Positions 1-8,233 of a stretch of DNA of 34,186 bases are shown here, piece after piece. The translations under genes and the position numbers were made by a program. The notes below the pieces were generated by a model, which saw nothing but the letters and a program-made list of their open reading frames with translations, did no database searches and was not told the DNA's origin. The stretch comes from a virus, in IMG/VR virus record IMGVR_UViG_3300007725_000012, positions 1 through 34,186 of that record; one strand, 5' to 3'. Within the stretch, counting starts at the first letter, position 1. Every line of letters begins with the position of its first letter.

Positions 1-1
1 A

Positions 2-151
2 GCTATGGTGAATCATATCCGTGACCTAGAGCGCAAGATTGGTTCAATGCAGTTCAACCTTGACCAGTTGAACGTCGGTAAAAATGCTTTCACTGACATG
101 TTAATCACATCGTTGGATACAGAAAAAGACGATGATTCCGCTGCCGCTTGA
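2..151 (+). CDS. C-terminal end of an unknown coiled-coil phage protein (5' partial)
   Basis: An open frame enters from the left edge and stops with TGA at 149-151, giving about 49 residues. The visible part is rich in charged residues with heptad-like hydrophobic spacing, so a short coiled coil is likely, and it ends in an acidic DDD-S-AAA tail. It carries the first copy of the dispersed palindrome (93-104), read in frame as T-D-M-L. Its last 20 bases overlap the start of the broken gene that follows, a normal arrangement in this tightly packed late operon. The start lies outside the window and I do not recognise the family. Proximity to the lysis genes hints at a late virion or lysis-associated role, but that is inference only. 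Confidence 0.6.
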   Translation, partial: AMVNHIRDLERKIGSMQFNLDQLNVGKNAFTDMLITSLDTEKDDDSAAA

Positions 152-319
152 TAAGCAACTCCATTTTTCTCAGGCGGTATGTTAGCAGGGTTGTTCATGC
201 CGTTTGGGTTTGGAGTTGTGGCAGCGGTTGGTGTAGGTAAGGAAGTCTACGGTAAGGTCAGCGGTAAGGGTACGCCCGAATGAAAGGATGCTTTTGCTAC
301 TGTAGTAGGTGGGACGTAA
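132..319 (+). pseudogene. Broken small phage membrane-protein gene: one frameshift and one in-frame TGA
   Basis: ATG at 132 reads M-I-P-L-P-L-D-K-Q-L-H-F. After the T-run at 164-168 the sensible reading moves by -1 and continues F-S-G-G-M-L-A-G-L-F with a hydrophobic segment, then K-E-V-Y-G-K-V-S-G-K-G-T-P-E, a TGA at 281-283, then K-D-A-F-A-T-V-V-G-G-T and TAA at 317-319. The pattern DK-x-x-HF, hydrophobic helix, GKE-(V/I)-Y, GTPE-W-KDA is that of small YfiM/DUF2279-like membrane proteins often found near phage lysis genes. The TGA falls exactly where Trp (TGG) is expected. Loss of one T plus TGG to TGA would explain both lesions. Programmed -1 slippage with readthrough, or sequencing error, are alternatives. 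Confidence 0.55.
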
Positions 320-338
320 TCTTTAAGGAATAGCGCAC

Positions 339-722
339 ATGGAAGAAGACAGACTTGTTCGGATAGAGAACAAGCTGGACAAGCTGTCTGACGCCGTAGT
401 GGCGATAGCGCGTACAGAAGAACAGATCACTACCCTGTTCGCTAAGAACACCGAGACACGTACACGATTGGATGCGTGTGAGGCGGATATTAGGATACTG
501 CGTGAGCGCTCGCACAGTATCACCAACGCAATGGTTGAGCATGGGGCTAGGATTCACAGCCTTGAAGGCACCAAAGAGCTGGTTGAGGATATGCGGATTG
601 ATGTGCATGACAACAGCAGGTCCTTAGGTCGCATAGAGAAACTGACATGGCTAGCGGTTGGCGGTGTTGCCAGTATTGCTGTGTACCTGATTGAACGCTT
701 AATAGAGGGGATACTGCCATGA
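339..722 (+). CDS. Coiled-coil protein with C-terminal membrane anchor, lysis cluster
   Basis: The product has 127 residues. Residues 1-100 are strongly charged with heptad-like Leu/Ile spacing, which suggests a long coiled coil. Residues about 103-122 (WLAVGG...AVYLIERLI) form one hydrophobic helix near the C terminus. A Shine-Dalgarno AAGGA lies 9 bases before the ATG. The stop overlaps the start of the holin gene by ATGA, so the two are likely translationally coupled. Proteins of this shape are common beside phage holins. A role as anti-holin, spanin-like accessory or membrane-bound lysis regulator is possible. No family-specific motif is recognised. Confidence 0.75.
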   Translation: MEEDRLVRIENKLDKLSDAVVAIARTEEQITTLFAKNTETRTRLDACEADIRILRERSHSITNAMVEHGARIHSLEGTKELVEDMRIDVHDNSRSLGRIEKLTWLAVGGVASIAVYLIERLIEGILP

Positions 723-1105
723 TCGCCGGAATAGGGGCATTCTTAGCTGGGCTATTTAGCTCTACCAAGATGCAGGACACAGCCATAGATGCTGTAAGGA
801 AGCTGGGTGGCCTAGATGAAATGTCTGCTAAAGAGAAGTCAGAGTTTCTTATCCAGTATATGGAAACTACCAAGCATCAGTCGGTCGTTAGACGTTTTAT
901 TGCTATGGTGTTGGTTATCCTCTATAGCCTTATCGCTGTTGTTTGGCTTATCAGCGGCGGTGTGGGGTATCTCGTTGGCTACGTCCCAGCTCTTGAGTAC
1001 GCTGGGTCTGTTAAGTTATTCCTAGAGTCGGTAGTGATTCAGCCATTTAACATTATCTTATCGTTCTACTTTGTGATGAACATAGCAGGGAAGCTAAAAG
1101 GATGA
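719..1105 (+). CDS. Holin of the three-TM (GTA-holin) type
   Basis: The product has 128 residues. It has a short hydrophobic N terminus (about 3-14), a basic HQSVVRR stretch just before a long hydrophobic segment (about 58-86), and a second strong segment (about 104-124) followed by a Lys-Leu-Lys-Gly end. The order amphipathic N terminus, charged middle containing RR, then two strong TM helices fits the GTA_holin_3TM family, which makes lesions in the inner membrane so that endolysin reaches the wall. It overlaps its neighbours on both sides by ATGA, with the endolysin directly downstream, the classical holin-endolysin order. The family call rests on topology, the RR motif and context. Confidence 0.75.
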   Translation: MIAGIGAFLAGLFSSTKMQDTAIDAVRKLGGLDEMSAKEKSEFLIQYMETTKHQSVVRRFIAMVLVILYSLIAVVWLISGGVGYLVGYVPALEYAGSVKLFLESVVIQPFNIILSFYFVMNIAGKLKG

Positions 1106-1527
1106 CTATTGACGCCGCCAACAATGGGTTTTTCGAAAACCCATATTTCGATAGAGAAGAGTTCGCGTGCAAATGCGGCTGCGGATACAGCACCGTCGAT
1201 GCGCGTCTCCTTGAGATGTTAACGATAGTTCGTGGCACTCTCATTAAACCTGTTTATATAACCTCAGGGGCGCGGTGCCTGACACACAACGCCAAAGTTG
1301 GCGGCGCAGCGCCTCAACTTGGCATGGACCATCAGCCTGTTTCGGGTACGGGATCACAACATCTATGGGGTCTAGCCGCCGACATAACGGTAGAAGACAC
1401 GCCTCCGCACGAAGTCCAAAACCTTCTCACGCAATGTATGGAGGGATGGGGCGGCATCGGCAGTTACAAGACGTTTACTCACATAGATGTACGGCCTAAG
1501 ATGGCTAGATGGAAAGGCAACGATTAA
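1102..1527 (+). CDS. Endolysin, peptidase M15 family (D-Ala-D-Ala type carboxypeptidase)
   Basis: The product has 141 residues. The M15_3 signature is clear: ITSGARC-x-x-HN at about 53-63, then VGGA, then SQHLWGLAADI with His87 and Asp94, and THIDVRP with His127. In this family these His and Asp residues bind the catalytic zinc that cleaves peptidoglycan peptide cross-bridges. A Cys cluster C23-K-C25-G-C27 with C59 may add structural support. The length matches stand-alone phage M15 endolysins and there is no signal peptide, so it depends on the upstream holin for export. The start overlaps the holin stop by ATGA. Confidence 0.92.
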   Translation: MTIDAANNGFFENPYFDREEFACKCGCGYSTVDARLLEMLTIVRGTLIKPVYITSGARCLTHNAKVGGAAPQLGMDHQPVSGTGSQHLWGLAADITVEDTPPHEVQNLLTQCMEGWGGIGSYKTFTHIDVRPKMARWKGND

Positions 1528-1557
1528 GCCTTAAATTAACATGAAGGTTACTACGCT

Positions 1558-3177
1558 ATGGCGATGATAAAAGTTACACAGTTCGGCGGAGTCGCTCCTA
1601 AAGTACCGCCCCGGTATCTACAGGAAAACCAAGCGCAGGTAGCTCTAAATTGCCCCACATGGCTCGGTAACTTACAACCCATCCAAGACACCTCATATAT
1701 CGCGGATTTTTCTAAGTCCGGCACGATTTCTAGCATCTACAAGTTCGGACAGGATAACTATAACGAAGACGAATACTGGTTCCACTGGGCCGAAGATGTC
1801 GATGTCGTGCAAGGCTTCATCAATGGCGATGTAACCGAACGTACGTACTACACAGGCGATGGTTACCCTAAGGTAACCAATAACGAGTTAGCCTTATCGG
1901 GGGGTTCTACAGACTACCCTGTTGCCTCTTATAAGTTAGGCGTACCCAAACCGACTGTGGCTCCGATCTGTATACTTGGCGGCACGCCCGAAGAAGAGGC
2001 ACTTGCTGAAACACGCACATACACTTATACGTTTGTGAACTCATGGGGCGAAGAGTCTGGGCCGTTCTCAGAAGACCCATATCCCGCCTCTGCGGTTATC
2101 GACGTGATTGAGGGTGAGAATGTTACCCTGACGCTGCCTACAGGTGTCTCTGGCAACTACAACATTACCCACAAGCGTATCTACCGCTCGACCTCGGGCG
2201 TTTACCTTTACGTTGCAGAAATCCCACTGTCGCAGGGCACGTATGTAGATACCCTTGACCCTGACGCGTTAGTAGAAGAATTACCCTCTCTGACGTGGGA
2301 GCCACCACGTGATGACCTCAAAGGACTCACAGGTATGCCTAACGGTGTACTCGCTGCGTTCTCTGGCATCGATGTGTATTTCTCTGAGCCGTACCGTCCG
2401 TTTGCATGGCCTCTTCAGTACGCGCAGTCTGTGGGGTATCCGATTGTTGGACTTGGCGCTATAGACACCACACTAGTGGTTCTAACCAAAGGGCGTCCGT
2501 TCTTCATTCAAGGCTCGACTCCAGACTCTATGGTGGTTGTAGAAGGCGATGTTTCTCAGGCATGTGTCTCCAAGCAGTCTATCGTCAGTCTTAACGGCGG
2601 CGTGTACTACGCGTCTCCTGACGGCCTCGTTGCACTGGCTCCGGGCGGCTCACGTATCGTCACCCAAGGACTGTTTCAGAAACCTCAGTGGCAGGCACTA
2701 AACCCTGAAAGCATCCGCGGGTTTATCAGTGAAGATCGGTATGTTGGGTTCTACGACACGGGTGTGGTAAAAGGTGGGTTTATTTATGACCCAGCTTCTA
2801 ACTCTTTTACACTGCACAACATACACGCTACGGCTGGATACAGCGACCTCGAAACAGATACGCTTTACCTCGCTGTCGATAACAACTTACACAAATGGGA
2901 AGGCGGCAGTGCCCTCACATACACGTGGCGATCTAAGGTGTTCACTATGCCGGACCTCGTCTCGTTTACATGTTTCCGTGTTAACTCTGAGTCGTACCCG
3001 ATCACGATTACAGTCTACCGTGATGGGCAAGAGCACCACAGCACAACTGTAGAGTCCCGAGATATACAGCGTTTGCCTGTAGGGTATGGGCATGACTGGG
3101 AATTTGAGCTGACTGGAACAGGTGTTGTTTTCTCTGTCCAGATCGCACAATCGCCACGGGAGATAGCGAATGGCTAA
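1558..3177 (+). CDS. Conserved podovirus-like virion protein with FN3-like segment
   Basis: The product has 539 residues, mostly beta-rich. The N-terminal part has many Trp/Tyr residues and a YYTGDG-x-PK turn. Around residues 155-175 is a TYTYTFVNSWGEESGP stretch typical of fibronectin type III-like strands in phage structural proteins, and later regions look beta-propeller-like (repeated Y/F-x-G, D-G-L-V-A-L). The family is often annotated only as virion structural protein and its exact position is not known to me. It is placed between lysis genes and tail fibre, and its stop overlaps the fibre start (ATGGCTAA), so a neck or tail adaptor role is a reasonable inference. AAGG lies about 11 bases before the ATG. 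Confidence 0.6.
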   Translation: MAMIKVTQFGGVAPKVPPRYLQENQAQVALNCPTWLGNLQPIQDTSYIADFSKSGTISSIYKFGQDNYNEDEYWFHWAEDVDVVQGFINGDVTERTYYTGDGYPKVTNNELALSGGSTDYPVASYKLGVPKPTVAPICILGGTPEEEALAETRTYTYTFVNSWGEESGPFSEDPYPASAVIDVIEGENVTLTLPTGVSGNYNITHKRIYRSTSGVYLYVAEIPLSQGTYVDTLDPDALVEELPSLTWEPPRDDLKGLTGMPNGVLAAFSGIDVYFSEPYRPFAWPLQYAQSVGYPIVGLGAIDTTLVVLTKGRPFFIQGSTPDSMVVVEGDVSQACVSKQSIVSLNGGVYYASPDGLVALAPGGSRIVTQGLFQKPQWQALNPESIRGFISEDRYVGFYDTGVVKGGFIYDPASNSFTLHNIHATAGYSDLETDTLYLAVDNNLHKWEGGSALTYTWRSKVFTMPDLVSFTCFRVNSESYPITITVYRDGQEHHSTTVESRDIQRLPVGYGHDWEFELTGTGVVFSVQIAQSPREIANG

Positions 3178-6100
3178 GCTACCTGTAATCACGTCACTTA
3201 TATCGAACGATCTTCGTCGTTTCCTTGACCGAGTACGTGAAGCCTTTGACGGCAATGACCCTGTCATTAAGCGCAGTGATCTACTCAACTCGGGCGCGTT
3301 TACCGCAGGTCCGGGCGGGGACTTAGACTTCCGCGGCCCCGCTGATAGCACGTGTGGTACGCCTCCAGCACTGACTAACCTTGATGCGTCGGGTGCGATG
3401 ACATCGATCTTGTTGTCTTGGGAAGGATGGCGTTACCCATGTAAAGCCTATGTAGAGATCCACCGCGCTGATGTAGACGATATTGGCCTAGCGGTTTTGA
3501 TCGGATCGTCTACAGGCGGACTGTACTCTGACGCTGTTGGTTCCAACGCTACGCACTACTATTGGGTACGTGCTGTGAATACTGAGGGTACGGTAGGTCC
3601 GTTCAACCAGACAGCAGGCACCAAGGGTGAGACCGCGCCGGATATTCTCTATCTCCTTGACATGTTATCAGGACAGTTAAGGGAGTCTGAGCTTAACCAA
3701 ACCCTAACCTCACGTATCGACTTGATCGACGGTGACCCGCGAACACCGGGAACGATTCCCTACCAAATCGAAGACTCGAAAACTTCAGCGATAGCCGCCG
3801 CAGCAGACGATGCCGAAACTGCTATTTCGGCAGCCATTACTTCCTACGACACAGCGGTTGTTGGGGCGTACCGTACTAGCATCGCCAAGTCTATAAAAGA
3901 TGGGGACGCCGGGGTAACCGCTAAAGTCACGAACCTTAGTTACTCCATCTACGGTAACCCTCTCTCAGAAGATCCTGACGCGTTCGCGGGATCGCTCGCG
4001 CTTCTTAAGACTGACATTGAGCAGACAGCATCCGCAACATATGCCACGGCTAAAGATCAGAACTCACTTATTGCGGCGATCTACGGCCCTGAATACGATA
4101 TCAGTAACCCGCTCACGCTTGACCAATTAACCTCAGGCTCTATTTACGAAGAACGTGAAGTGCGATCTTCGCAGTTTGAGACGTTATCGCAGTCGATTGA
4201 AGTGCTGACCGTTGGTGCGGGTGAAGGTATCGATGCTATCCATACGTGGTTCTACGATGACGGGTTAGATAACTGGAAACCTCGCAGTACTACGCTATCT
4301 AACTATTTCGGTTACCTACGCGTTGAATCTGTAGATACCTCAGTCCCCGCTAGCGCTTATGTGTATACGAACAATGCGGCTAATGGCGATGCCATGTCGT
4401 TCTCTGGAGCTACCTATAACCACATTCGCATACGCGGACGCCGCACGGCAGGGGATAGTACGTCTTGGGATTTCCGCATCTTTTATCAGATAGATGGCAT
4501 ATGGCGTGTTGGATACACCGACATTGAGCGAGACATTTCTGTAGGCGAGTACTTTGTTATTAACGCTGACATGTCAAACCAAGCTGGGTGGACGGGCGGT
4601 ACTATTACGGGGTTACAGCTCCGTATGTTCAAAACCCGTAAGGACCTGTTCGATATTGACTACGTTACCGTGGGACGTATTGGTGTCGCAGCGTCTACAG
4701 CGACTGTACTCACAGAACGTGAAGCCCGTATTAGTGGCGATGCAGTGCAGGCTACGAACCTACAGACCTTAGAAGCGAAATTCCAAGGCGCTAATGCGTG
4801 GATCACAAGTTTTGATGAAGCCTATTCTAACGGTGAAGCAGACTCGGCAGATCAATTCAGCGCAACCAAGTCGCTCAAGACATTAGAGTCGGAAGTGGCT
4901 AATGCTCGTGCTTGGATCGCCAGCTATGACGATACGTTTAGTGATGCTAACACGTCAGCAGCAACGTCTCTGGATTCTCTCGGTAGTGAATTAGATGTAA
5001 CGTCGGCTTGGATTAACAAGTTAGATGATACGTTTGTCTCAACTACAGGCGCGACCTCGTATTCACTAAACCAGATCAGCACTACGCTTGGTGATAACAG
5101 CGCGGCTATCGAGACCCACGCTGAATCTATTGACGGGCTAAAAGCAGAATACACGGTTAAGATCGACAACAACGGACACGTCTCTGGGTTCGGCCTCGCG
5201 TCTACTCGTACGCTCGGTGACGAAGCTATTCCCGGCCCCGCTCTCTCAGAGTTCAGCATTGTTGCTGACAAGTTCTCTATAGCGCCTGTGGGTACGGACT
5301 GGGCGGATAAAGACAGCACTTCTCCGTTCTTCTATCTCACGAAGCCAACGGTAATCGGCGGCGAAGAGATCCCTGCTGGGGCGTACATGAAGTCCGCCTA
5401 CATCCATGACGCAGCGATTACCAACGCTAAGATTGGCGATGCAGCTATCGACGATGCCAAGATCTCGTCACTTAGCGCCGCGAAAATAACGTTCGGGGAA
5501 ATGGACGGGGATCGCATTAAGGCTAACACCCTAGATGCAGACCGTATCGATACAGACACAATCGTCGCCTATCTCGCCAAGATCACCAATGCGTATATCG
5601 ATAGCGCGAATATAAACAAAGGCGAAATCAAACGTGCAAACATCGAAGACGCGGCGATTAACAACGCGAAGATCGCGAACCTTGCCGTTGACGCCGCGAA
5701 AATAGCTAACGCCACCATCACAGGCGCAAAGATAAAAGATGCTCAGATAGACACCCTACAACTGGCTGGGCAAGCCGTAACCATCCCATCCAGCGCGTTT
5801 ACTGCGGGTGCTAGAGAGCTATACCTTGGTAACGACAACAAACCGCTACTTCAGACATTAAAACTAACGAGTACAGGTGCGCCTATCGTATTTAACTTTA
5901 GCGCCTGTATGCGTATTTTAACCGACCCCAATAGTCTAAAATACGGCGGGTACAACATGTACGCCCAGTTATATAAGGGAGATACACTAATATTCAACGG
6001 TTTTTTCTGGCGTCTAATTAAGTTCAATTCGTATGTTGCTGGCACGTCCACTTCATCCTTTTCTTTCCAAGCGCTTTACACCCCCGGCGCGGGTACACAT

Positions 6101-6202
6101 ACGTTTTACCTAAAGTGTTGGCATACGAAAGGATCGGGGACGACCAACGCACTATACACCTTCACTAACCGCGCTTTGACCGCGCTCGAGGTGAAGCGAT
6201 GA
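3170..6202 (+). CDS. Tail fibre / tip protein, lambda J-like with DUF1983 repeats and beta-helix stalk
   Basis: The product has 1010 residues. Residues about 65-140 form an FN3-like domain (ILLSWEGW, HYYWVRAVNTEG). Residues about 505-640 hold degenerate repeats (LE-x-x-x-x-AxAWI-x-x-xD) of the DUF1983 type found in phage lambda J. Residues about 660-705 carry YTVKIDNNGHVSGFGL and FSIVADKFSI, the J C-terminal signature. Residues about 740-865 are a run of A-I-x-x-A-K-I-x-x-A repeats expected to form a beta-helical or trimeric stalk. The last 140 residues are unlike the rest in composition and probably form the receptor-binding tip. Three dispersed palindromes lie in the gene (3658, 4566, 5013). 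It determines host adsorption. A fibre assembly gene follows with an ATGA overlap. Confidence 0.85.
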   Translation: MAKLPVITSLISNDLRRFLDRVREAFDGNDPVIKRSDLLNSGAFTAGPGGDLDFRGPADSTCGTPPALTNLDASGAMTSILLSWEGWRYPCKAYVEIHRADVDDIGLAVLIGSSTGGLYSDAVGSNATHYYWVRAVNTEGTVGPFNQTAGTKGETAPDILYLLDMLSGQLRESELNQTLTSRIDLIDGDPRTPGTIPYQIEDSKTSAIAAAADDAETAISAAITSYDTAVVGAYRTSIAKSIKDGDAGVTAKVTNLSYSIYGNPLSEDPDAFAGSLALLKTDIEQTASATYATAKDQNSLIAAIYGPEYDISNPLTLDQLTSGSIYEEREVRSSQFETLSQSIEVLTVGAGEGIDAIHTWFYDDGLDNWKPRSTTLSNYFGYLRVESVDTSVPASAYVYTNNAANGDAMSFSGATYNHIRIRGRRTAGDSTSWDFRIFYQIDGIWRVGYTDIERDISVGEYFVINADMSNQAGWTGGTITGLQLRMFKTRKDLFDIDYVTVGRIGVAASTATVLTEREARISGDAVQATNLQTLEAKFQGANAWITSFDEAYSNGEADSADQFSATKSLKTLESEVANARAWIASYDDTFSDANTSAATSLDSLGSELDVTSAWINKLDDTFVSTTGATSYSLNQISTTLGDNSAAIETHAESIDGLKAEYTVKIDNNGHVSGFGLASTRTLGDEAIPGPALSEFSIVADKFSIAPVGTDWADKDSTSPFFYLTKPTVIGGEEIPAGAYMKSAYIHDAAITNAKIGDAAIDDAKISSLSAAKITFGEMDGDRIKANTLDADRIDTDTIVAYLAKITNAYIDSANINKGEIKRANIEDAAINNAKIANLAVDAAKIANATITGAKIKDAQIDTLQLAGQAVTIPSSAFTAGARELYLGNDNKPLLQTLKLTSTGAPIVFNFSACMRILTDPNSLKYGGYNMYAQLYKGDTLIFNGFFWRLIKFNSYVAGTSTSSFSFQALYTPGAGTHTFYLKCWHTKGSGTTNALYTFTNRALTALEVKR

Positions 6203-6621
6203 TTTACTCAATATACGATAAGACAACGGGTGAGATCCGCAGAGTTATCCGTTGCCCCAAAGAGCAGATCGAGATACAGCTAGACGCTGGCGAATCCTAC
6301 TTGGAGCAGGACTCTGACGACGCTACGCAGTACGTAAGAGATGGCGCACTGGCCACCAAACCTTCACGCCCTACCGAACGTCACGTGTGGAACTGGGACA
6401 CGTATACGTGGGACAGCCCAAGTGCTGATGCTGAGTACGAGTACCGTATCGAGACAGCGTTAGCGCGTAGAGCTGACTTGTTAGCAGCAAGTGATTGGAC
6501 ACAGTTACCCGACGTTCCGTTGGCAACCAAAGAAAAATATGCGGAATACAGGCAGCGGTTACGTGACATAACCAAACAGCCGGGGTATCCACACCAGATC
6601 CACTGGCCTACAGAGCCTTAG
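6199..6621 (+). CDS. Tail fibre assembly chaperone-like protein (Phage_tail_APC type)
   Basis: The product has 140 residues. The C-terminal half holds the recognisable core: DWTQLPDVPL, a Lys/Tyr spacer, YRQRLRDITKQPGYP, then IHWP close to the end. This is the signature of phage tail assembly chaperone/fibre assembly proteins that help fold or attach the fibre. The N-terminal half has a beta-rich IYSIYDKTTGEI start common in such proteins. The gene follows the fibre gene with ATGA overlap, the normal partner arrangement. It carries a dispersed palindrome at 6473-6484 (A-D-L-L-A in frame). Confidence 0.8.
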   Translation: MIYSIYDKTTGEIRRVIRCPKEQIEIQLDAGESYLEQDSDDATQYVRDGALATKPSRPTERHVWNWDTYTWDSPSADAEYEYRIETALARRADLLAASDWTQLPDVPLATKEKYAEYRQRLRDITKQPGYPHQIHWPTEP

Positions 6622-6645
6622 TAACAAGGTGGTTTGTGTGGCGTA

Positions 6646-6690
6646 TTGCTATATACTAAGTAACATGCTAACACGTTGGTGTCATGTGGT
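6646..6690 (+). promoter_or_regulatory. Possible extended -10 promoter with two degenerate palindrome copies
   Basis: This sits in the longest clear gap of the + strand late block (6622-6690). TGC followed by TATATA at 6650-6655 (or TATACT at 6652) resembles an extended -10 element, but no good -35 is seen. Directly downstream lie TAACATGCTA (9 of 10 to the dispersed motif) and TAACACGTTG (8 of 10). It could drive the acetyltransferase and the three ejection-type genes separately from the tail genes. Confidence 0.35.
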
Positions 6691-7131
6691 ATGAATTATT
6701 CACTAGTGTTTGACGAGTCGCGCAATGTCGGTGAGTGGGTCGCAGAACAGGTAGAGCAAGAGTCTAGCTGGGGCGATTTCTACGCGATGGGCGTTAAAAA
6801 CACAGACACAGGTGAGTTCGTTGCGGGGGTTGTGTTCAACAACTATAACACAGCAAACGCGACATGCCATATTGCCGTCAAACGTACAGGCCGCTACCTG
6901 CGCGAGCTACTAGTACACGGCTACAAGTACGCATTTAAGACTTGTGGGTTGAACAGATTAACAGGGTTAGTGGAATCCACTAACCAGAAGGCGCTCAAAC
7001 TGGATTATCACATGGGGTTTGAGCACGAATTTACGATGAAAAAAGCGGGTAGAGACGGCGCTGACATTGAGGTGTTAGTCCTATGGCCTGAAAACTTTAG
7101 ATACAAAGGTGACGTAGATGAACTTGCATAG
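6691..7131 (+). CDS. GNAT-like N-acetyltransferase
   Basis: The product is 146 residues from ATG 6691. Upstream TTG and GTG codons at 6676 and 6679 would add five residues, but ATG is preferred. The fold pattern suits the GNAT superfamily: a beta-rich first half with GVVFNNYN and HIAVKRTGRY, then a helix and strand GLNRLTGLVESTNQKAL, where an Asn/Lys-rich loop precedes K-L-x-Y-x-MGF-x-x-E, the usual motif B to C region of phage-borne acetyltransferases. The substrate is unknown. The family often sits between tail and internal virion genes in podoviruses. The end overlaps the next gene by 14 bases. Confidence 0.65.
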   Translation: MNYSLVFDESRNVGEWVAEQVEQESSWGDFYAMGVKNTDTGEFVAGVVFNNYNTANATCHIAVKRTGRYLRELLVHGYKYAFKTCGLNRLTGLVESTNQKALKLDYHMGFEHEFTMKKAGRDGADIEVLVLWPENFRYKGDVDELA

Positions 7132-8233
7132 ATTCCGTGAGTTGACTCGTGGTGGGGTTAGCCCTGCGGCAGCAGCAATAGATTCCAACGTGTATAAAAA
7201 GGACTCTGCGCCACCTGACTACACCCCTGTGGCTGAAGCTTCTAAAGAAGCCGCACAAATCATGGCGAATTTGGGGTACGAACAGCTCGACTTCAGCCAG
7301 CGTATGTACGAAGAGAACGCGCCTATCCTTAAAGAGATCGCGCAGACTCAGATTGCGGCCCAGAACCAGCAGATGGAGCAGGGCAAAGAGTACTACGACT
7401 ACTGGAAAGATACCTACAAGCCGCTAGAGCAAGGGCTTGTCGATAAAGCACAGAACTTCAACACCGAGGCTTACCGTAACCAGTTAGCGCAACAGGCGGC
7501 GGCTGATGCAGGTAGAGCGTTCAACCAGACTCGTGCAGCTAACGAACGTGCGATGAACTCAATGGGTGTTAACCCTAACTCCGGCAAATACCAAGCACTG
7601 GCTTCTCAGTCGGCTCTGGGGCTTTCTGCCAACAAGTCAAACGCAATGACAGGCACTCGCCAGCAAGCTGAAGCCACAGGCTGGGCACGGGGGATGGACG
7701 CTGTTGGTCTAGGCCGTAACCTCGCAGGAGCTTCTTCTGGCGCGTACGCCGGAGCGATCAATGCAGGTAACTCTGCGGGTGCCAACCAGCAGTCGGCAGG
7801 TCTCAATTACTTGTCAGGCGCACAAGGCGCGGCAGGGACCATTGGTCAGGGTCAGCAGATGCAGTTGTCAGGGTTGCAGGGTGTACTCAACTCGCAGACG
7901 CAGATGGCAGTCAACCAAGATGACAGTTTCTTGGGCGACCTTGGTGGCGCTCTGGGCGGCTTCGGCGGTCTATATCAAGCGGCTGGCTGGGGCTTCTTGT
8001 CAGATCGTCGCACCAAAGAGAACATCGAAGCCGTCGGCACTATTAAAGGCAACGAAGGTCGGGAATACCGCCTCTACGAGTTCAACTACAAGATTCATCC
8101 AGAGACTCGTTATCGTGGGGTTATGGCTGATGAAGTGGCTGAGATATACCCAGAGGCGGTGGTTCATGGACACGATGGGTACTTACGTGTCGATTACGGC
8201 AAACTAGGGTTTAGCATGGAGGAAGTTGCATAA
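7118..8233 (+). CDS. Internal virion protein with C-terminal S74 chaperone domain
   Basis: The product has 371 residues. Residues 1-260 are rich in Ala, Gln, Gly and Asn with long helical stretches, like ejection proteins. At about 292 begins FLSDRRTKENI, followed by YRLYEFNY, GVMADEVAEIYPEAV and DGYLRVDYGKLG, the full pattern of the peptidase S74 intramolecular chaperone seen at the ends of endosialidases and fibres. Ser295 in S-D-R-R-T-K is the expected self-cleaving residue. The domain normally drives trimer folding of fibres, so its presence on an Ala/Gln-rich protein between acetyltransferase and ejection genes is of interest. The stop and next start share one base (TAATG). Confidence 0.75.
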   Translation: MNLHRFRELTRGGVSPAAAAIDSNVYKKDSAPPDYTPVAEASKEAAQIMANLGYEQLDFSQRMYEENAPILKEIAQTQIAAQNQQMEQGKEYYDYWKDTYKPLEQGLVDKAQNFNTEAYRNQLAQQAAADAGRAFNQTRAANERAMNSMGVNPNSGKYQALASQSALGLSANKSNAMTGTRQQAEATGWARGMDAVGLGRNLAGASSGAYAGAINAGNSAGANQQSAGLNYLSGAQGAAGTIGQGQQMQLSGLQGVLNSQTQMAVNQDDSFLGDLGGALGGFGGLYQAAGWGFLSDRRTKENIEAVGTIKGNEGREYRLYEFNYKIHPETRYRGVMADEVAEIYPEAVVHGHDGYLRVDYGKLGFSMEEVA

